9,499 nt of DNA from Acidobacteriota bacterium. Lineage in GTDB: Bacteria; Acidobacteriota; Terriglobia; UBA7540. Under the pieces are notes generated by a model. It ran no database searches and was not told the DNA's origin. It worked only from the letters and a program-made list of their open reading frames with translations. Location: contig JAKASH010000073.1 of assembly GCA_021828225.1 (NCBI GenBank), positions 1 through 9,499 of the forward strand, written 5' to 3'. Made by a program: the position numbers and the translations under genes. This document shows, piece by piece, positions 1 to 6,956 of the stretch. Positions within the stretch are counted from its first letter, which is position 1. Each line of letters opens with the position of its first letter.

Positions 1-1
1 G

Positions 2-1330
2 GACCAGAGCCGGGGTCTGAAGTCACCGGACGATTGGCGGGCCCTGATCGACTGGATGGGCAAAAACCGTTCGAACACGCTGGCGATGTTCATTGACAAG
101 TATGAGGCCAACCGCGAGACCATTGACAGGGAACTTGCCCGCCGGGGCATGCGAGCCGAGGTGGGCAAGCATCCAGTGACCTTCTATTTTCTTCCACCGG
201 AACGCTATTTCCAGGCGCACGCTGACTGGTACGGGATGGTGAATGGTCAGCGAGTAACCCATGACGGTCGCAGACCCGTAATGTTTGAAACGGCGAACCC
301 TCAGGCCGTGGCAACGCTTGAAGCGAATGTAGTTGCTTACCTGAAGAAGCGGCCGGAAATCCATGTTTTTCAGCTCTGGCCGCCGGATGGTTGCATCTGG
401 TCAGAAAGCCCGGAAGCGAGGGCCCTTGGTTCACCTTCAGAGCGCATGAGATTGCTCGTGGGAAGTCTGAGCAGGGCGTTCCAGTCAGCGGGGCTGAAAA
501 CGCAGGTGGAATTCCTTGCTTACCAGGGCTATACCCAGCCGCCGAAAAACATGAATTTTCCAAAAGAAACCATCATGGATTTCTGCCCAATCCGTCGGGA
601 TTACGCCGTACCCCTCGACGACACTGCGAACCCCGCTAACCGAAGACTGAACGCCGACCTCCGCGGCTGGCTGGCGAGTTTTCCTGGCCAAGTCCGAGAG
701 TACAGCTATTATGCAAGATATAGCTGGTGTTCGCTGCCAGTGGTGTTGCCCTCCCAGATTGCCCACGATATGAAGTACTGGCGGCGCATCGGGGAGGTGG
801 GTGCGAGCATTTACAGCGAGCCTGGAAACTGGTTGGCGCTTGAAGTCAACCACCTCGCGTTCGCCCGGGCACTTTGGGAAGCGGACTTCGATGCGGAAGG
901 CTGGTACCACCGCTATCTGCGTGCGCGTTTTGGCAACGCGGCAGAACCGGTAGGGCGTTACTTTTCACTGGGCACCAGAATCACTTTCGGCGCGCTGGCC
1001 CCTGAGGGCCTCTCGGGCAGCCCGTCAAGCTACAATCCGTTGCTGGCCAAAGCCAGGGAGGCTATGCATGAGGCCACCATGACCGTTTCCGGCGGTTCGG
1101 CGCGGTGGGCCGTTGAAGGACTCGCATGGGAGGCGAATTATCTCAGCCTGGCTTTGCGCCTGCGTGAAGCCGAAGTGGTGGGAGATCCACCGGAGCAAGT
1201 CAGGGCTCTCGAACAAAAAGTTCAAGCCTTGACCACCGCCCACGCCAACGACGGCACCTACATTCCGGGGATTCGCTTCTGGCTAATGAACCGGCGTGCT
1301 TGGCAAAGGGGCGTCAAGCGCGTTGCATGA
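2..1330 (+). CDS. DUF4838 domain-containing protein, 5' truncated by window edge
   Basis: The frame is open from base 2, so the true start lies outside the window. An ATG at 56 is internal: the 18 codons before it (ending in RALIDW) read as protein of the same family. The visible 442 codons match my knowledge of DUF4838, a family related to alpha-glucuronidase-like and GH20-like glycosidases, commonly found in polysaccharide-degradation loci. Family-like stretches are ERYFQAHADWYGMVNGQR (about residues 66-83), a helix-rich FQLWPPDG segment, EFLAYQGYTQPP, and SEPGNWLALEVNHLAFA. The Cys cluster that often follows the WP(N/P)DG motif is absent here (GCIWSESPEA). The enzymatic activity of the family is poorly defined, so only a role in carbohydrate metabolism is inferred. 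The stop overlaps the tail of the convergent MFS fragment by 17 bp. There is no visible terminator. Confidence 0.8.
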   Translation, partial: DQSRGLKSPDDWRALIDWMGKNRSNTLAMFIDKYEANRETIDRELARRGMRAEVGKHPVTFYFLPPERYFQAHADWYGMVNGQRVTHDGRRPVMFETANPQAVATLEANVVAYLKKRPEIHVFQLWPPDGCIWSESPEARALGSPSERMRLLVGSLSRAFQSAGLKTQVEFLAYQGYTQPPKNMNFPKETIMDFCPIRRDYAVPLDDTANPANRRLNADLRGWLASFPGQVREYSYYARYSWCSLPVVLPSQIAHDMKYWRRIGEVGASIYSEPGNWLALEVNHLAFARALWEADFDAEGWYHRYLRARFGNAAEPVGRYFSLGTRITFGALAPEGLSGSPSSYNPLLAKAREAMHEATMTVSGGSARWAVEGLAWEANYLSLALRLREAEVVGDPPEQVRALEQKVQALTTAHANDGTYIPGIRFWLMNRRAWQRGVKRVA

Positions 1331-1515
1331 TTTCTTCGGGATTGACGGGGTTGCACCGGCGGACATAAAAAAAGAGGGCAGCAAGGCTTCCCAAGGGCAT
1401 CACGGCGGCTCCAGCAAAAATAGGAAACCAGCCCAACCGGTCAATCACCACACCTGCCAAGAGTGTCAAGACCATTTCAATGATCCCTTCACCTACACCC
1501 GTTAACCCCGTTATA
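1314..1515 (-). pseudogene. C-terminal remnant of MFS transporter (ACS/hexuronate type)
   Basis: On the minus strand about 66 residues read as the last two membrane spans of a major facilitator. The motif TGLTGVGEGIIEM leads into a hydrophobic helix ending AGVVIDRLGW, then FPIFAGAAVMPLGSLAALFF forms the final helix, followed by a short basic tail (YVRRCNPVNPEE). GWFPIF before the last span and a VRR tail are typical of the anion:cation symporter branch that includes hexuronate and galactonate transporters. The stop (tca, 1314-1316) lies inside the end of the DUF4838 gene. Homology ends at the TATA at 1512-1515, exactly where IS630 sequence begins. The ATG at 1524-1526 that would start a 70-codon frame therefore lies in IS DNA and is not the gene's own start. 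About 85% of the transporter is missing, so it is non-functional. Confidence 0.8.
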
Positions 1516-1812
1516 CTAAGTCGCATTCATAGGGATATTGATAATCCAATCAAAGCCGCAAATAGACGCGACCGATTCTCGGTCATTTTGCAGCGACCGC
1601 AAGGCTTCCACCAAGCGATCTTCCACGGCTTCCAGGCTATTGAAAACCAAGTTGGGAAACCATTTCTCCCGGACTTCTTCCCAAAGATGCTCCATGGGGT
1701 TCAGTTGGGGGCTATAGGGTGGCAGGGGGACGAGTTGCATGTTTTCGGGAATCACCAAGTCATGGGCACGATGCCATCCGGCGCCGTCCAGGACCATCAC
1801 GATCTGCTCGTC
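1514..1812 (-). mobile_element. IS630-family transposase, C-terminal half only
   Basis: The frame ending with TAG at 1516-1518 encodes the DDE_3 C-terminus of an IS630-type transposase. It shows the second catalytic Asp in MVLDGAGWHRA and the catalytic Glu in the diagnostic PPYSPQLNPMEHLWEEV motif, then ICGFDWI near the end. Coding homology continues upstream of the GTG at 1798-1800 (HLDEQIV), so that GTG is not the real start. It stops at about 1812, where LacI sequence begins. The DNA-binding N-terminus, the first catalytic Asp and the element's far end are gone, so it cannot transpose by itself. The surviving end abuts TATA at 1512-1515, consistent with the TA target preference of the family. 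The element interrupts the MFS gene. Confidence 0.85.
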
Positions 1813-2048
1813 CAGATGATTTCGAGTGGCCAGATCTGCTTCGCCCCCGGCTGACGACGATCATCCAGCCAACGTATGAAATCGGCAAGCGCGCCACGCA
1901 GATGCTGCTCTCTGCCATAGCCCTGCGAAGCAGTGAAGATGGTGCAGGGGAAAAGAGCGTCGTGGTTTTAGAGGCTGAACTCTGCGTGCGCGAATCTACA
2001 GCTCCGCCACCCGAGTCTCAAGAGCTTGCTGTATTGTCGCAATCTTAA
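1813..2048 (+). pseudogene. C-terminal remnant of LacI-family transcriptional regulator
   Basis: From DDFEW at 1815 the plus strand reads as the end of a LacI/GalR effector-binding domain: DLLRPRLTTIIQP, then TYEIGKRATQMLL and VVVLEAELCVREST. The PRLTT..QP..E.G..A pattern and the closing L.VREST are strongly family-specific. The frame stays open to the left as far as 1719, but that part is antisense to the IS630 transposase and is not regulator sequence. The helix-turn-helix and most of the effector domain are missing. It lies head-on to the MFS fragment across the IS remnant, suggesting the two were once a divergent regulator/transporter pair. The stop is TAA at 2046-2048. Family assignment is confident; the original ligand cannot be inferred. 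Confidence 0.82.
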
Positions 2049-2065
2049 TCACCAATCACCAGTCA

Positions 2066-2075
2066 AGATTAATCT
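2066..2075. repeat. 10-bp perfect palindrome AGATTAATCT
   Basis: A perfect 10-bp dyad lies 18 bp after the LacI stub stop and 24 bp before the ATG of the broken propeller gene. It could be an operator half-site pair or simply chance in an AT-rich gap. No T-run follows it, so it does not look like a terminator. There is no support for a function beyond the symmetry. Confidence 0.3.
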
Positions 2076-2099
2076 GGCTCGGTAAACGGAGGGTCCTGC

Positions 2100-2987
2100 A
2101 TGCGAGGACGTGTTTTCTTCTTTGCTCTTGCACTTATGGGCTTGACTGCGGTCTGGTATGAGCCCTCGCGCCGCTTCAGGCTCAGCGAACAATCCAGCCT
2201 GGGAGGGACTTAACTCTCCGGCTGGTGATCGGCCCACACACATCAATCCGCGAGGCATCACGGTGCTGCCAATGGCCGCTTCACTACACCCCTGGGAAGC
2301 CAGATCAAAGTTGCTCCGCATCCTTATGGCCTGGCGCTGCGCCCGAACGGAAAAATTCCACGCCGTGATCTGTATTCCTTTTCGCTCGACGGAGCGTTCG
2401 CAGGCGAGATGTACCATCACAGCCTGGTCGGCGACTTGAAGCTTTCGCCTGACGGTCATTACCTTTACATCAACGATATTGCTCATTACCGGCTGGTTGT
2501 CTATGACACGCGGGAGCGGAAGATCGTGGCCAGCATCCGCGTGGGCCGCTTGCCATTCGCGCTGGCAGTATCACCGGACGGAGAACATGTCTACGTGACC
2601 AACATCGGGATGTTCCGCTACTCAGTCATTCCTGGGTACACGTCGAAAGACACCAGGGAGACAGGCATTCCATTCCCATCTTTCGGCTTCCCATCACCAC
2701 AGGCCGAACGCGGTGTGGTGGCTTATGGGAAGAAGATCCCCGGGCCCGGTAGCCCCAACATGCCCCAATCCGATTCGGTCTACGCTGTTGACGTTGCGAA
2801 TCCGCGGAGCCCCACGGTCACGGCGAAGGTGCGGACAGGCCTGCCGGTGGGTCCGGAGTCCGTTGGTGGAAGCAGCCCCGGCGGGATCGTTGCGAGCCAG
2901 AACAAGATTTTTGTCAGCAACACGGCTCAGGATAGCATCTCTATCATTGACGCCAGGACAGATCGCATCGAGAGACCTTGTTCCTGA
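2100..2987 (+). pseudogene. Broken YncE-like beta-propeller (YncE/alkaline-phosphatase-type) gene
   Basis: An ATG at 2100, preceded by a CGGAGGG ribosome site, opens a signal peptide (MRGRVFFFALALMGLTAVW). That frame stops at 2211, but the family sequence continues in the +1-shifted frame (SANNPAWEGLNSPAGDRPT, then INPRGITVLP) to about 2270. It then returns to the original frame at NGRFTTPLGSQIKVAPHPYGLAL and runs to TGA at 2985. Repeated propeller signatures follow: LSPDGHYLYIND, VSPDGEHVYVTN, and DSVYAVDV..P....TAKV. The order resembles the N-terminal half of acidobacterial bifunctional YncE/alkaline-phosphatase-family exported proteins. Compared with what I remember of that family, a blade seems missing between RPNGKI (about 2357) and LYSFSLDG (about 2370). 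Homology ends at DARTDRIE (about 2970), with the rest of the propeller and the phosphatase-like domain absent. It is a pseudogene unless the frameshifts are sequencing errors, and even then it is truncated. Confidence 0.72.
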
Positions 2988-2998
2988 TGTCCTTTCGC

Positions 2999-3027
2999 TT
3001 GACATGATACGTAATATGTTATACAAC
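2999..3027 (+). promoter_or_regulatory. Sigma70-like promoter for the TonB-dependent receptor gene
   Basis: A perfect TTGACA at 2999-3004 is followed by two possible -10 boxes: TACAAC at 3022-3027 (17-bp spacer, 4/6) or TATACA at 3020-3025 (15-bp spacer, 5/6). The surrounding 30 bp is markedly AT-rich compared with the coding DNA. It would give a 5' leader of about 80-90 bases before the ATG at 3118. It begins only about 12 bp after the stop of the broken propeller gene. This is a sequence-pattern call only. Confidence 0.5.
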
Positions 3028-3117
3028 ACTTGCCACAGCGTGAATACAAAAGCAAACACTGGAGGCGGTGCGATTGCTGACAGAGCTTCAGCTAAGTCAT
3101 AAGGAGGGAGTTGCCGA

Positions 3118-6100
3118 ATGATGAAGAGCCGTTCCTCCGCACAACGGAGGAAATTATCCTTTATAGGAGTTCTTATAACGTTTTTGGTAGTACCGCAGCT
3201 GCACGCCCAGGAATTCCGGGCGTCGGTGCTGGGCGAAGTCACGGACCCGTCGGGAGCTGCGATTCCCTCGGCAAGGGTCACTGCGGTGCAAAAAAGTACG
3301 GAGCGGACTTACACGACAAAGTCCGACACGGACGGTGTTTACATGCTGCAGTATCTGCCGCCCGGAAACTACAGCGTTACGGTGGCCGCCCCCGGCTTCG
3401 AGAAAAAACTATATAGCAATGTTACGCTCGAATCCGGGCAGAAGCTGAGTCTGAACGTGAAGCTCATCGTGGGTTCGACTCATCAGCAGGTGACAGTGAC
3501 GGCCTCGCCCGGCCTGCTCAACACAACAACGGCTTCGGGCGGCGGAGTAGTGGACAACGCCAAGGTTGAGAACTTGCCAACCAATTGGCAAAATCCCTTC
3601 GATGAATTCGTGTTTATCCAAGGGGTCAGGGATGTGAATAACGGAATAGAGGAGAACTCAACGCTGCGCGGCGGGATACCCAGCTACTCGGCGGACGGCG
3701 CGCCGGGAGGCAACAACGCCTACTACATTGATGGGTCACCTGTAAGCATTTTAGGGGCCAGTCGCCTGGTTCCGAGCCAGGACGCGGTGCAGGAACTCCA
3801 GGTCAGCGTTGCCGGTGGTTCTGAATACGGATGGATGAACGGTGGGGCGTTTGACGCTGCCTTGAAATCGGGCACCAACAAATTTCACGGGGACCTTTAT
3901 GAGTATTGGTCGAACCAGAGTCTGGACGCCAACCGGATTCAGAATGATGTCAGCGGGATTCCCAAAACCGAAGACATCTCCAACCGGTTTGGCGGCACGC
4001 TGGGCGGGCCGATTCAAAAGGGCAGGACGTTTTTCTTTGGGAGCTTCGACGGCTGGCGGCAGGCTGAGCCGATTGGTGCGATCGAGAGCGTACCGACTCC
4101 GGCAATGCGCCAAGGGGACTTTGCCGGGACGGGCTACACAGTTTACAATCCGGCGACTGTCCACTGCGTCACCTTCAACAAGGCCGGCCAATGCACCACC
4201 TACAACCGGGATCCATTTCCAGGTGACATAATCCCGTCGGGCGACATCAATCCCATCGGCCAGGCGATTGTGAACACGTATCCGCTGCCCAACCGGCCCG
4301 GCGACTTCAATAACTATACGGTCGCCGGCCCACGCAATCTGGGTTATGAGCAATATCTGGGACGCGTGGATCACGATTTTTCGCAGAGCCTGCGCGTCTA
4401 CGGGCTTTATATCCATGAGGACGACTTCAGCAACTCGTCCGGCAACGATTTCCCGGGGCCGGGTTCAACAATGTCGCAAAACCCGACCGATCATGACGAC
4501 GCGATATTGGACGCGACTAAGACGTTTTCACAGTCGTTGGTCGGGGACTTCAAGGTTTCCTTTTTCCGCTGGGTCAACGGCAGCATCCATGACGTTGCAG
4601 TCGCACAAAATTTCACCGGCGACAAGCTCGGCGGTCTCCAGATGCCTTTTGTGCCGACGACAACCCATCAGAACATTGCACCCACGATTGGCCTGAGCGG
4701 CTTTACCGGGATTTTTGGCAACACATCCAGCTCGAGCGTCGAAAACCAGTGGTATTTTTCACCCAGTTTCGCACAGGTTATAGGCAGACATACGCTGCAT
4801 TATGGGTTCCAGTTCAATGTGATTCAAGAGGGCAATGGCGGAGTTCCGGGCCAGCCCAACGGCACGTTCAGCTTTGACGGCCAGTGGAGCCAGCTAAATC
4901 CTCTGAAAGCCACCAAAGACAGCGGATTGAGCGTTGCCGATCTTCTGCTCGGCAACCCGAGTTCTGGCAGTTTGAGTTGGAACCAGTTCAACTACATCAC
5001 TTTTCACCAGTACGGATTGTATTTCGAGGATGACTACAAAGTCCGAAGGAATTTAACCCTCAACCTGGGCCTGCGATGGGACGGATACAGCTCTCCGACC
5101 GAGCGCTACAATCGGATTAATGGACAATTCTGCCTGACCTGCACTAACCCTTACACCAGCCAAATTGACTATGCAGCCTATCCGAACCTGCCCAACCCGT
5201 TGACCGGCGGGTTCCTGCCGGTGGCGGCTAACGGCCAGCCCCGCACTGCCTATGGAATCGCAGAGAGCAACTGGCAGCCACGGTTTGGGTTCGCCTGGGC
5301 CTTCACGCCAAAAACTGTGTTTCGCGCCGGATTCGGCATCTACACAGATTACGGAGTTAACGGCACGGAGACCTATGGCTTCAGCCAGAGCACTTCCTAC
5401 ATCGGTTCACTGGACAATAACCTGGATCCGTCGGGTTATTTTGCGTCCGGCAACCCGTACCCGAATGGTGTCTTGGCGCCCGCTGGGGCCAGCGAAGGCC
5501 TTGAGACGAATGCCGGCAACGGCATCAGCTATTATTCGGCGACGCGGCATATCGAATGGACCCAGCATTGGACGGCGGACATCCAGCGGGCGCTCCCCTG
5601 GCGTACGCTTCTGGATGTGGCGTACGCGGGAAGCCACTCCCACGGGCTTGGCGTTGGCCAAAACCAGGACGTCATCACGACGGCAGAGCAGCAGGCGTGT
5701 TTCCAGGACCACGCTATCTGCAATAATAGCGTTCCGAATCCCTTCTATGGTGTTTTGCCCGTTGCAACATCGTTGGGCTCTTCCAAGACCCTTCCGGCGT
5801 GGGATCTGATGCGGCCTTGGCCATTATTCAACGGCATCTCCCTCAATGGTGAAAACGGTTACTCGAATTATAATGCTCTGCAAGTCCGCGTGGAGCGCAA
5901 GATCCGCTCGCTCGATTACGTGTTCAACTACACCTACTCAAACTGGATGTATGCAAACGGTTACTTGAACAACGGCGCCTACCGCGACGCAAACCTGTAC
6001 TATGGTCCTGCTGGCAACGACGTAAGGCATCTCCTTACCTCGACCGTCGTCTGGCCGCTGCCCTTCGGGCAGGGGACAGACTTTTTCCGGAGTGCCCATG

Positions 6101-6576
6101 GTCTGCTGGGGGGATTGATTAATCATTGGCTGCTGGACACGATGGTCGACTGGCACACGGGATTTCCGGAAGGGGTTCCGGCGGCGAACTTTGTTACCGG
6201 CCCCGGCTGCACGAGTTACGCGTCTCCCAATGGCCAAACCATACAACACTGGATTAATAACAACCCTAGCTGCTACCAGAACCTGGCACAGTGGCAAGCG
6301 CGCACGACGCCCGAAAGCCTAAGCTGGTTGCGGCAGCCTTCCCAGTTCCAGTTGGATGCTGCGCTGGAAAAGAGATTTGCGCTGCCGTGGGAGGGGAAGT
6401 TCTTGCAAACCCGGATTGAGGCCACCAACGCGACCAACACCCCGCAGTGGGGAGGCCCAAATCTGAATAACAACGCGCCGGAAAATTGCAGCGGGGTTAC
6501 TTGCACCGGGTTTGGAACGATTCAACCCTCCGACGTATCGCGAATCGTGACCATTTCGATGAAGCTGACGTTCTGA
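3118..6576 (+). CDS. Oar-like TonB-dependent receptor with carboxypeptidase-regulatory-like N-domain
   Basis: This is an intact 1152-residue outer-membrane protein, a usual length for the acidobacterial Oar-like family. The start at 3118 is chosen because AGGAGG (3102-3107) lies 10 bases upstream; an adjacent ATG at 3121 is a worse fit. Residues 1-30 form a signal peptide: RRK n-region, hydrophobic LSFIGVLITFLVV, cleavage after LHA. Residues 33-129 are a carboxypeptidase-regulatory-like beta-sandwich (GEVTDPSGAAIPSARV, then DGVYMLQYLPPGNYSVTV). Residues about 145-260 correspond to the plug (YYIDGSPVS, SGTNKFHGDLYEY). The remainder is a beta-barrel rich in Y/N/G strands, ending ISMKLTF with the C-terminal Phe expected for BAM recognition. 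I see no TonB box. All ten cysteines fall in five close pairs. Such receptors probably import oligosaccharides or similar ligands; here the neighbouring DUF4838 and GH2 genes favour a glycan, but the substrate is unknown. There is no SusD partner. It has its own promoter and looks monocistronic. Confidence 0.93.
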   Translation: MMKSRSSAQRRKLSFIGVLITFLVVPQLHAQEFRASVLGEVTDPSGAAIPSARVTAVQKSTERTYTTKSDTDGVYMLQYLPPGNYSVTVAAPGFEKKLYSNVTLESGQKLSLNVKLIVGSTHQQVTVTASPGLLNTTTASGGGVVDNAKVENLPTNWQNPFDEFVFIQGVRDVNNGIEENSTLRGGIPSYSADGAPGGNNAYYIDGSPVSILGASRLVPSQDAVQELQVSVAGGSEYGWMNGGAFDAALKSGTNKFHGDLYEYWSNQSLDANRIQNDVSGIPKTEDISNRFGGTLGGPIQKGRTFFFGSFDGWRQAEPIGAIESVPTPAMRQGDFAGTGYTVYNPATVHCVTFNKAGQCTTYNRDPFPGDIIPSGDINPIGQAIVNTYPLPNRPGDFNNYTVAGPRNLGYEQYLGRVDHDFSQSLRVYGLYIHEDDFSNSSGNDFPGPGSTMSQNPTDHDDAILDATKTFSQSLVGDFKVSFFRWVNGSIHDVAVAQNFTGDKLGGLQMPFVPTTTHQNIAPTIGLSGFTGIFGNTSSSSVENQWYFSPSFAQVIGRHTLHYGFQFNVIQEGNGGVPGQPNGTFSFDGQWSQLNPLKATKDSGLSVADLLLGNPSSGSLSWNQFNYITFHQYGLYFEDDYKVRRNLTLNLGLRWDGYSSPTERYNRINGQFCLTCTNPYTSQIDYAAYPNLPNPLTGGFLPVAANGQPRTAYGIAESNWQPRFGFAWAFTPKTVFRAGFGIYTDYGVNGTETYGFSQSTSYIGSLDNNLDPSGYFASGNPYPNGVLAPAGASEGLETNAGNGISYYSATRHIEWTQHWTADIQRALPWRTLLDVAYAGSHSHGLGVGQNQDVITTAEQQACFQDHAICNNSVPNPFYGVLPVATSLGSSKTLPAWDLMRPWPLFNGISLNGENGYSNYNALQVRVERKIRSLDYVFNYTYSNWMYANGYLNNGAYRDANLYYGPAGNDVRHLLTSTVVWPLPFGQGTDFFRSAHGLLGGLINHWLLDTMVDWHTGFPEGVPAANFVTGPGCTSYASPNGQTIQHWINNNPSCYQNLAQWQARTTPESLSWLRQPSQFQLDAALEKRFALPWEGKFLQTRIEATNATNTPQWGGPNLNNNAPENCSGVTCTGFGTIQPSDVSRIVTISMKLTF

Positions 6577-6956
6577 GTGGCGTGATAGAAGCAGCGCAGG
6601 AGCCGCGGCACAGACAGACGGCGGTGTGCGTCGGGAGACAGGGTGAATTATCTCAAGAGGACAAGGGGCAGTTGCCGTCTCCCTGTACGCGGGTGCTGAA
6701 AATTTCGTAACGGTTTGCGGCCTTCCGGTGGCCACATAGACGGCTTCGAAATGTACTTTAAGGAAGCGCCGGTGGGCGCGGTGCGCCTGTCCGTTGTTCC
6801 TCAAGCAGTGGCTGAACACATCGTGCCGCGACGGAACCCGCTGATTACTGCGTGAACCTGTAACCACTCATTCATGTTGTCTTCATCAAGTTGTAACAGT
6901 GGGCAGCCATACTTGACAGCTTGCGCCTCACCTTGGATTCAGCGCCCGTTTCTTTA
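6577..6956. other. Intergenic/degenerate stretch with no supported gene
   Basis: No recognisable protein is seen on either strand. The long minus-strand frame covering 6319-6867 runs largely antisense to the receptor gene and has low-complexity, arginine-rich composition, so it is rejected. A short plus frame at 6751-6855 (34 codons, beginning MYFKEAPVGAVRL) reads plausibly but has no ribosome site and no family I know. An inverted repeat is described separately. The end of the receptor gene lacks a classic hairpin-plus-T-tract terminator. Confidence 0.5.
6633..6683. repeat. Inverted repeat GGGAGAC...GTCTCCC downstream of the receptor
   Basis: GGGAGAC at 6633-6639 is complementary to GTCTCCC at 6677-6683, with a 37-base loop containing a small nested dyad GGCAGTTGCC (6667-6676). 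No T-run follows the second arm. It may be a relic of a short interspersed repeat or an IS end, or a weak transcript-end structure. The 7-bp stem could also occur by chance. Confidence 0.35.

Noticed and set aside
90..910. Minus-strand frames of 113-157 codons inside the DUF4838 gene
   Set aside because: They mirror codon bias of the plus-strand gene and show no recognisable domains.
2049..2486. 145-codon minus-strand frame opposite the propeller relic
   Set aside because: The plus strand carries recognisable signal peptide and propeller motifs over the same bases; the minus translation has none.
3005..3024. Possible LacI-type operator overlapping the receptor promoter
   Set aside because: Only short ATAC direct repeats and a 3+3 bp dyad (TAA..TTA) are present; too weak to call an operator.
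3751..4416. 221-codon minus-strand frame inside the receptor gene
   Set aside because: Fully antisense to a convincing receptor coding region; typical GC-rich shadow frame.
6319..6867. 182-codon minus-strand frame over the receptor 3' end and the following gap
   Set aside because: More than half is antisense to the receptor, the composition is Arg/His/Pro/Ser-rich as in shadow frames, and no family motif is visible.
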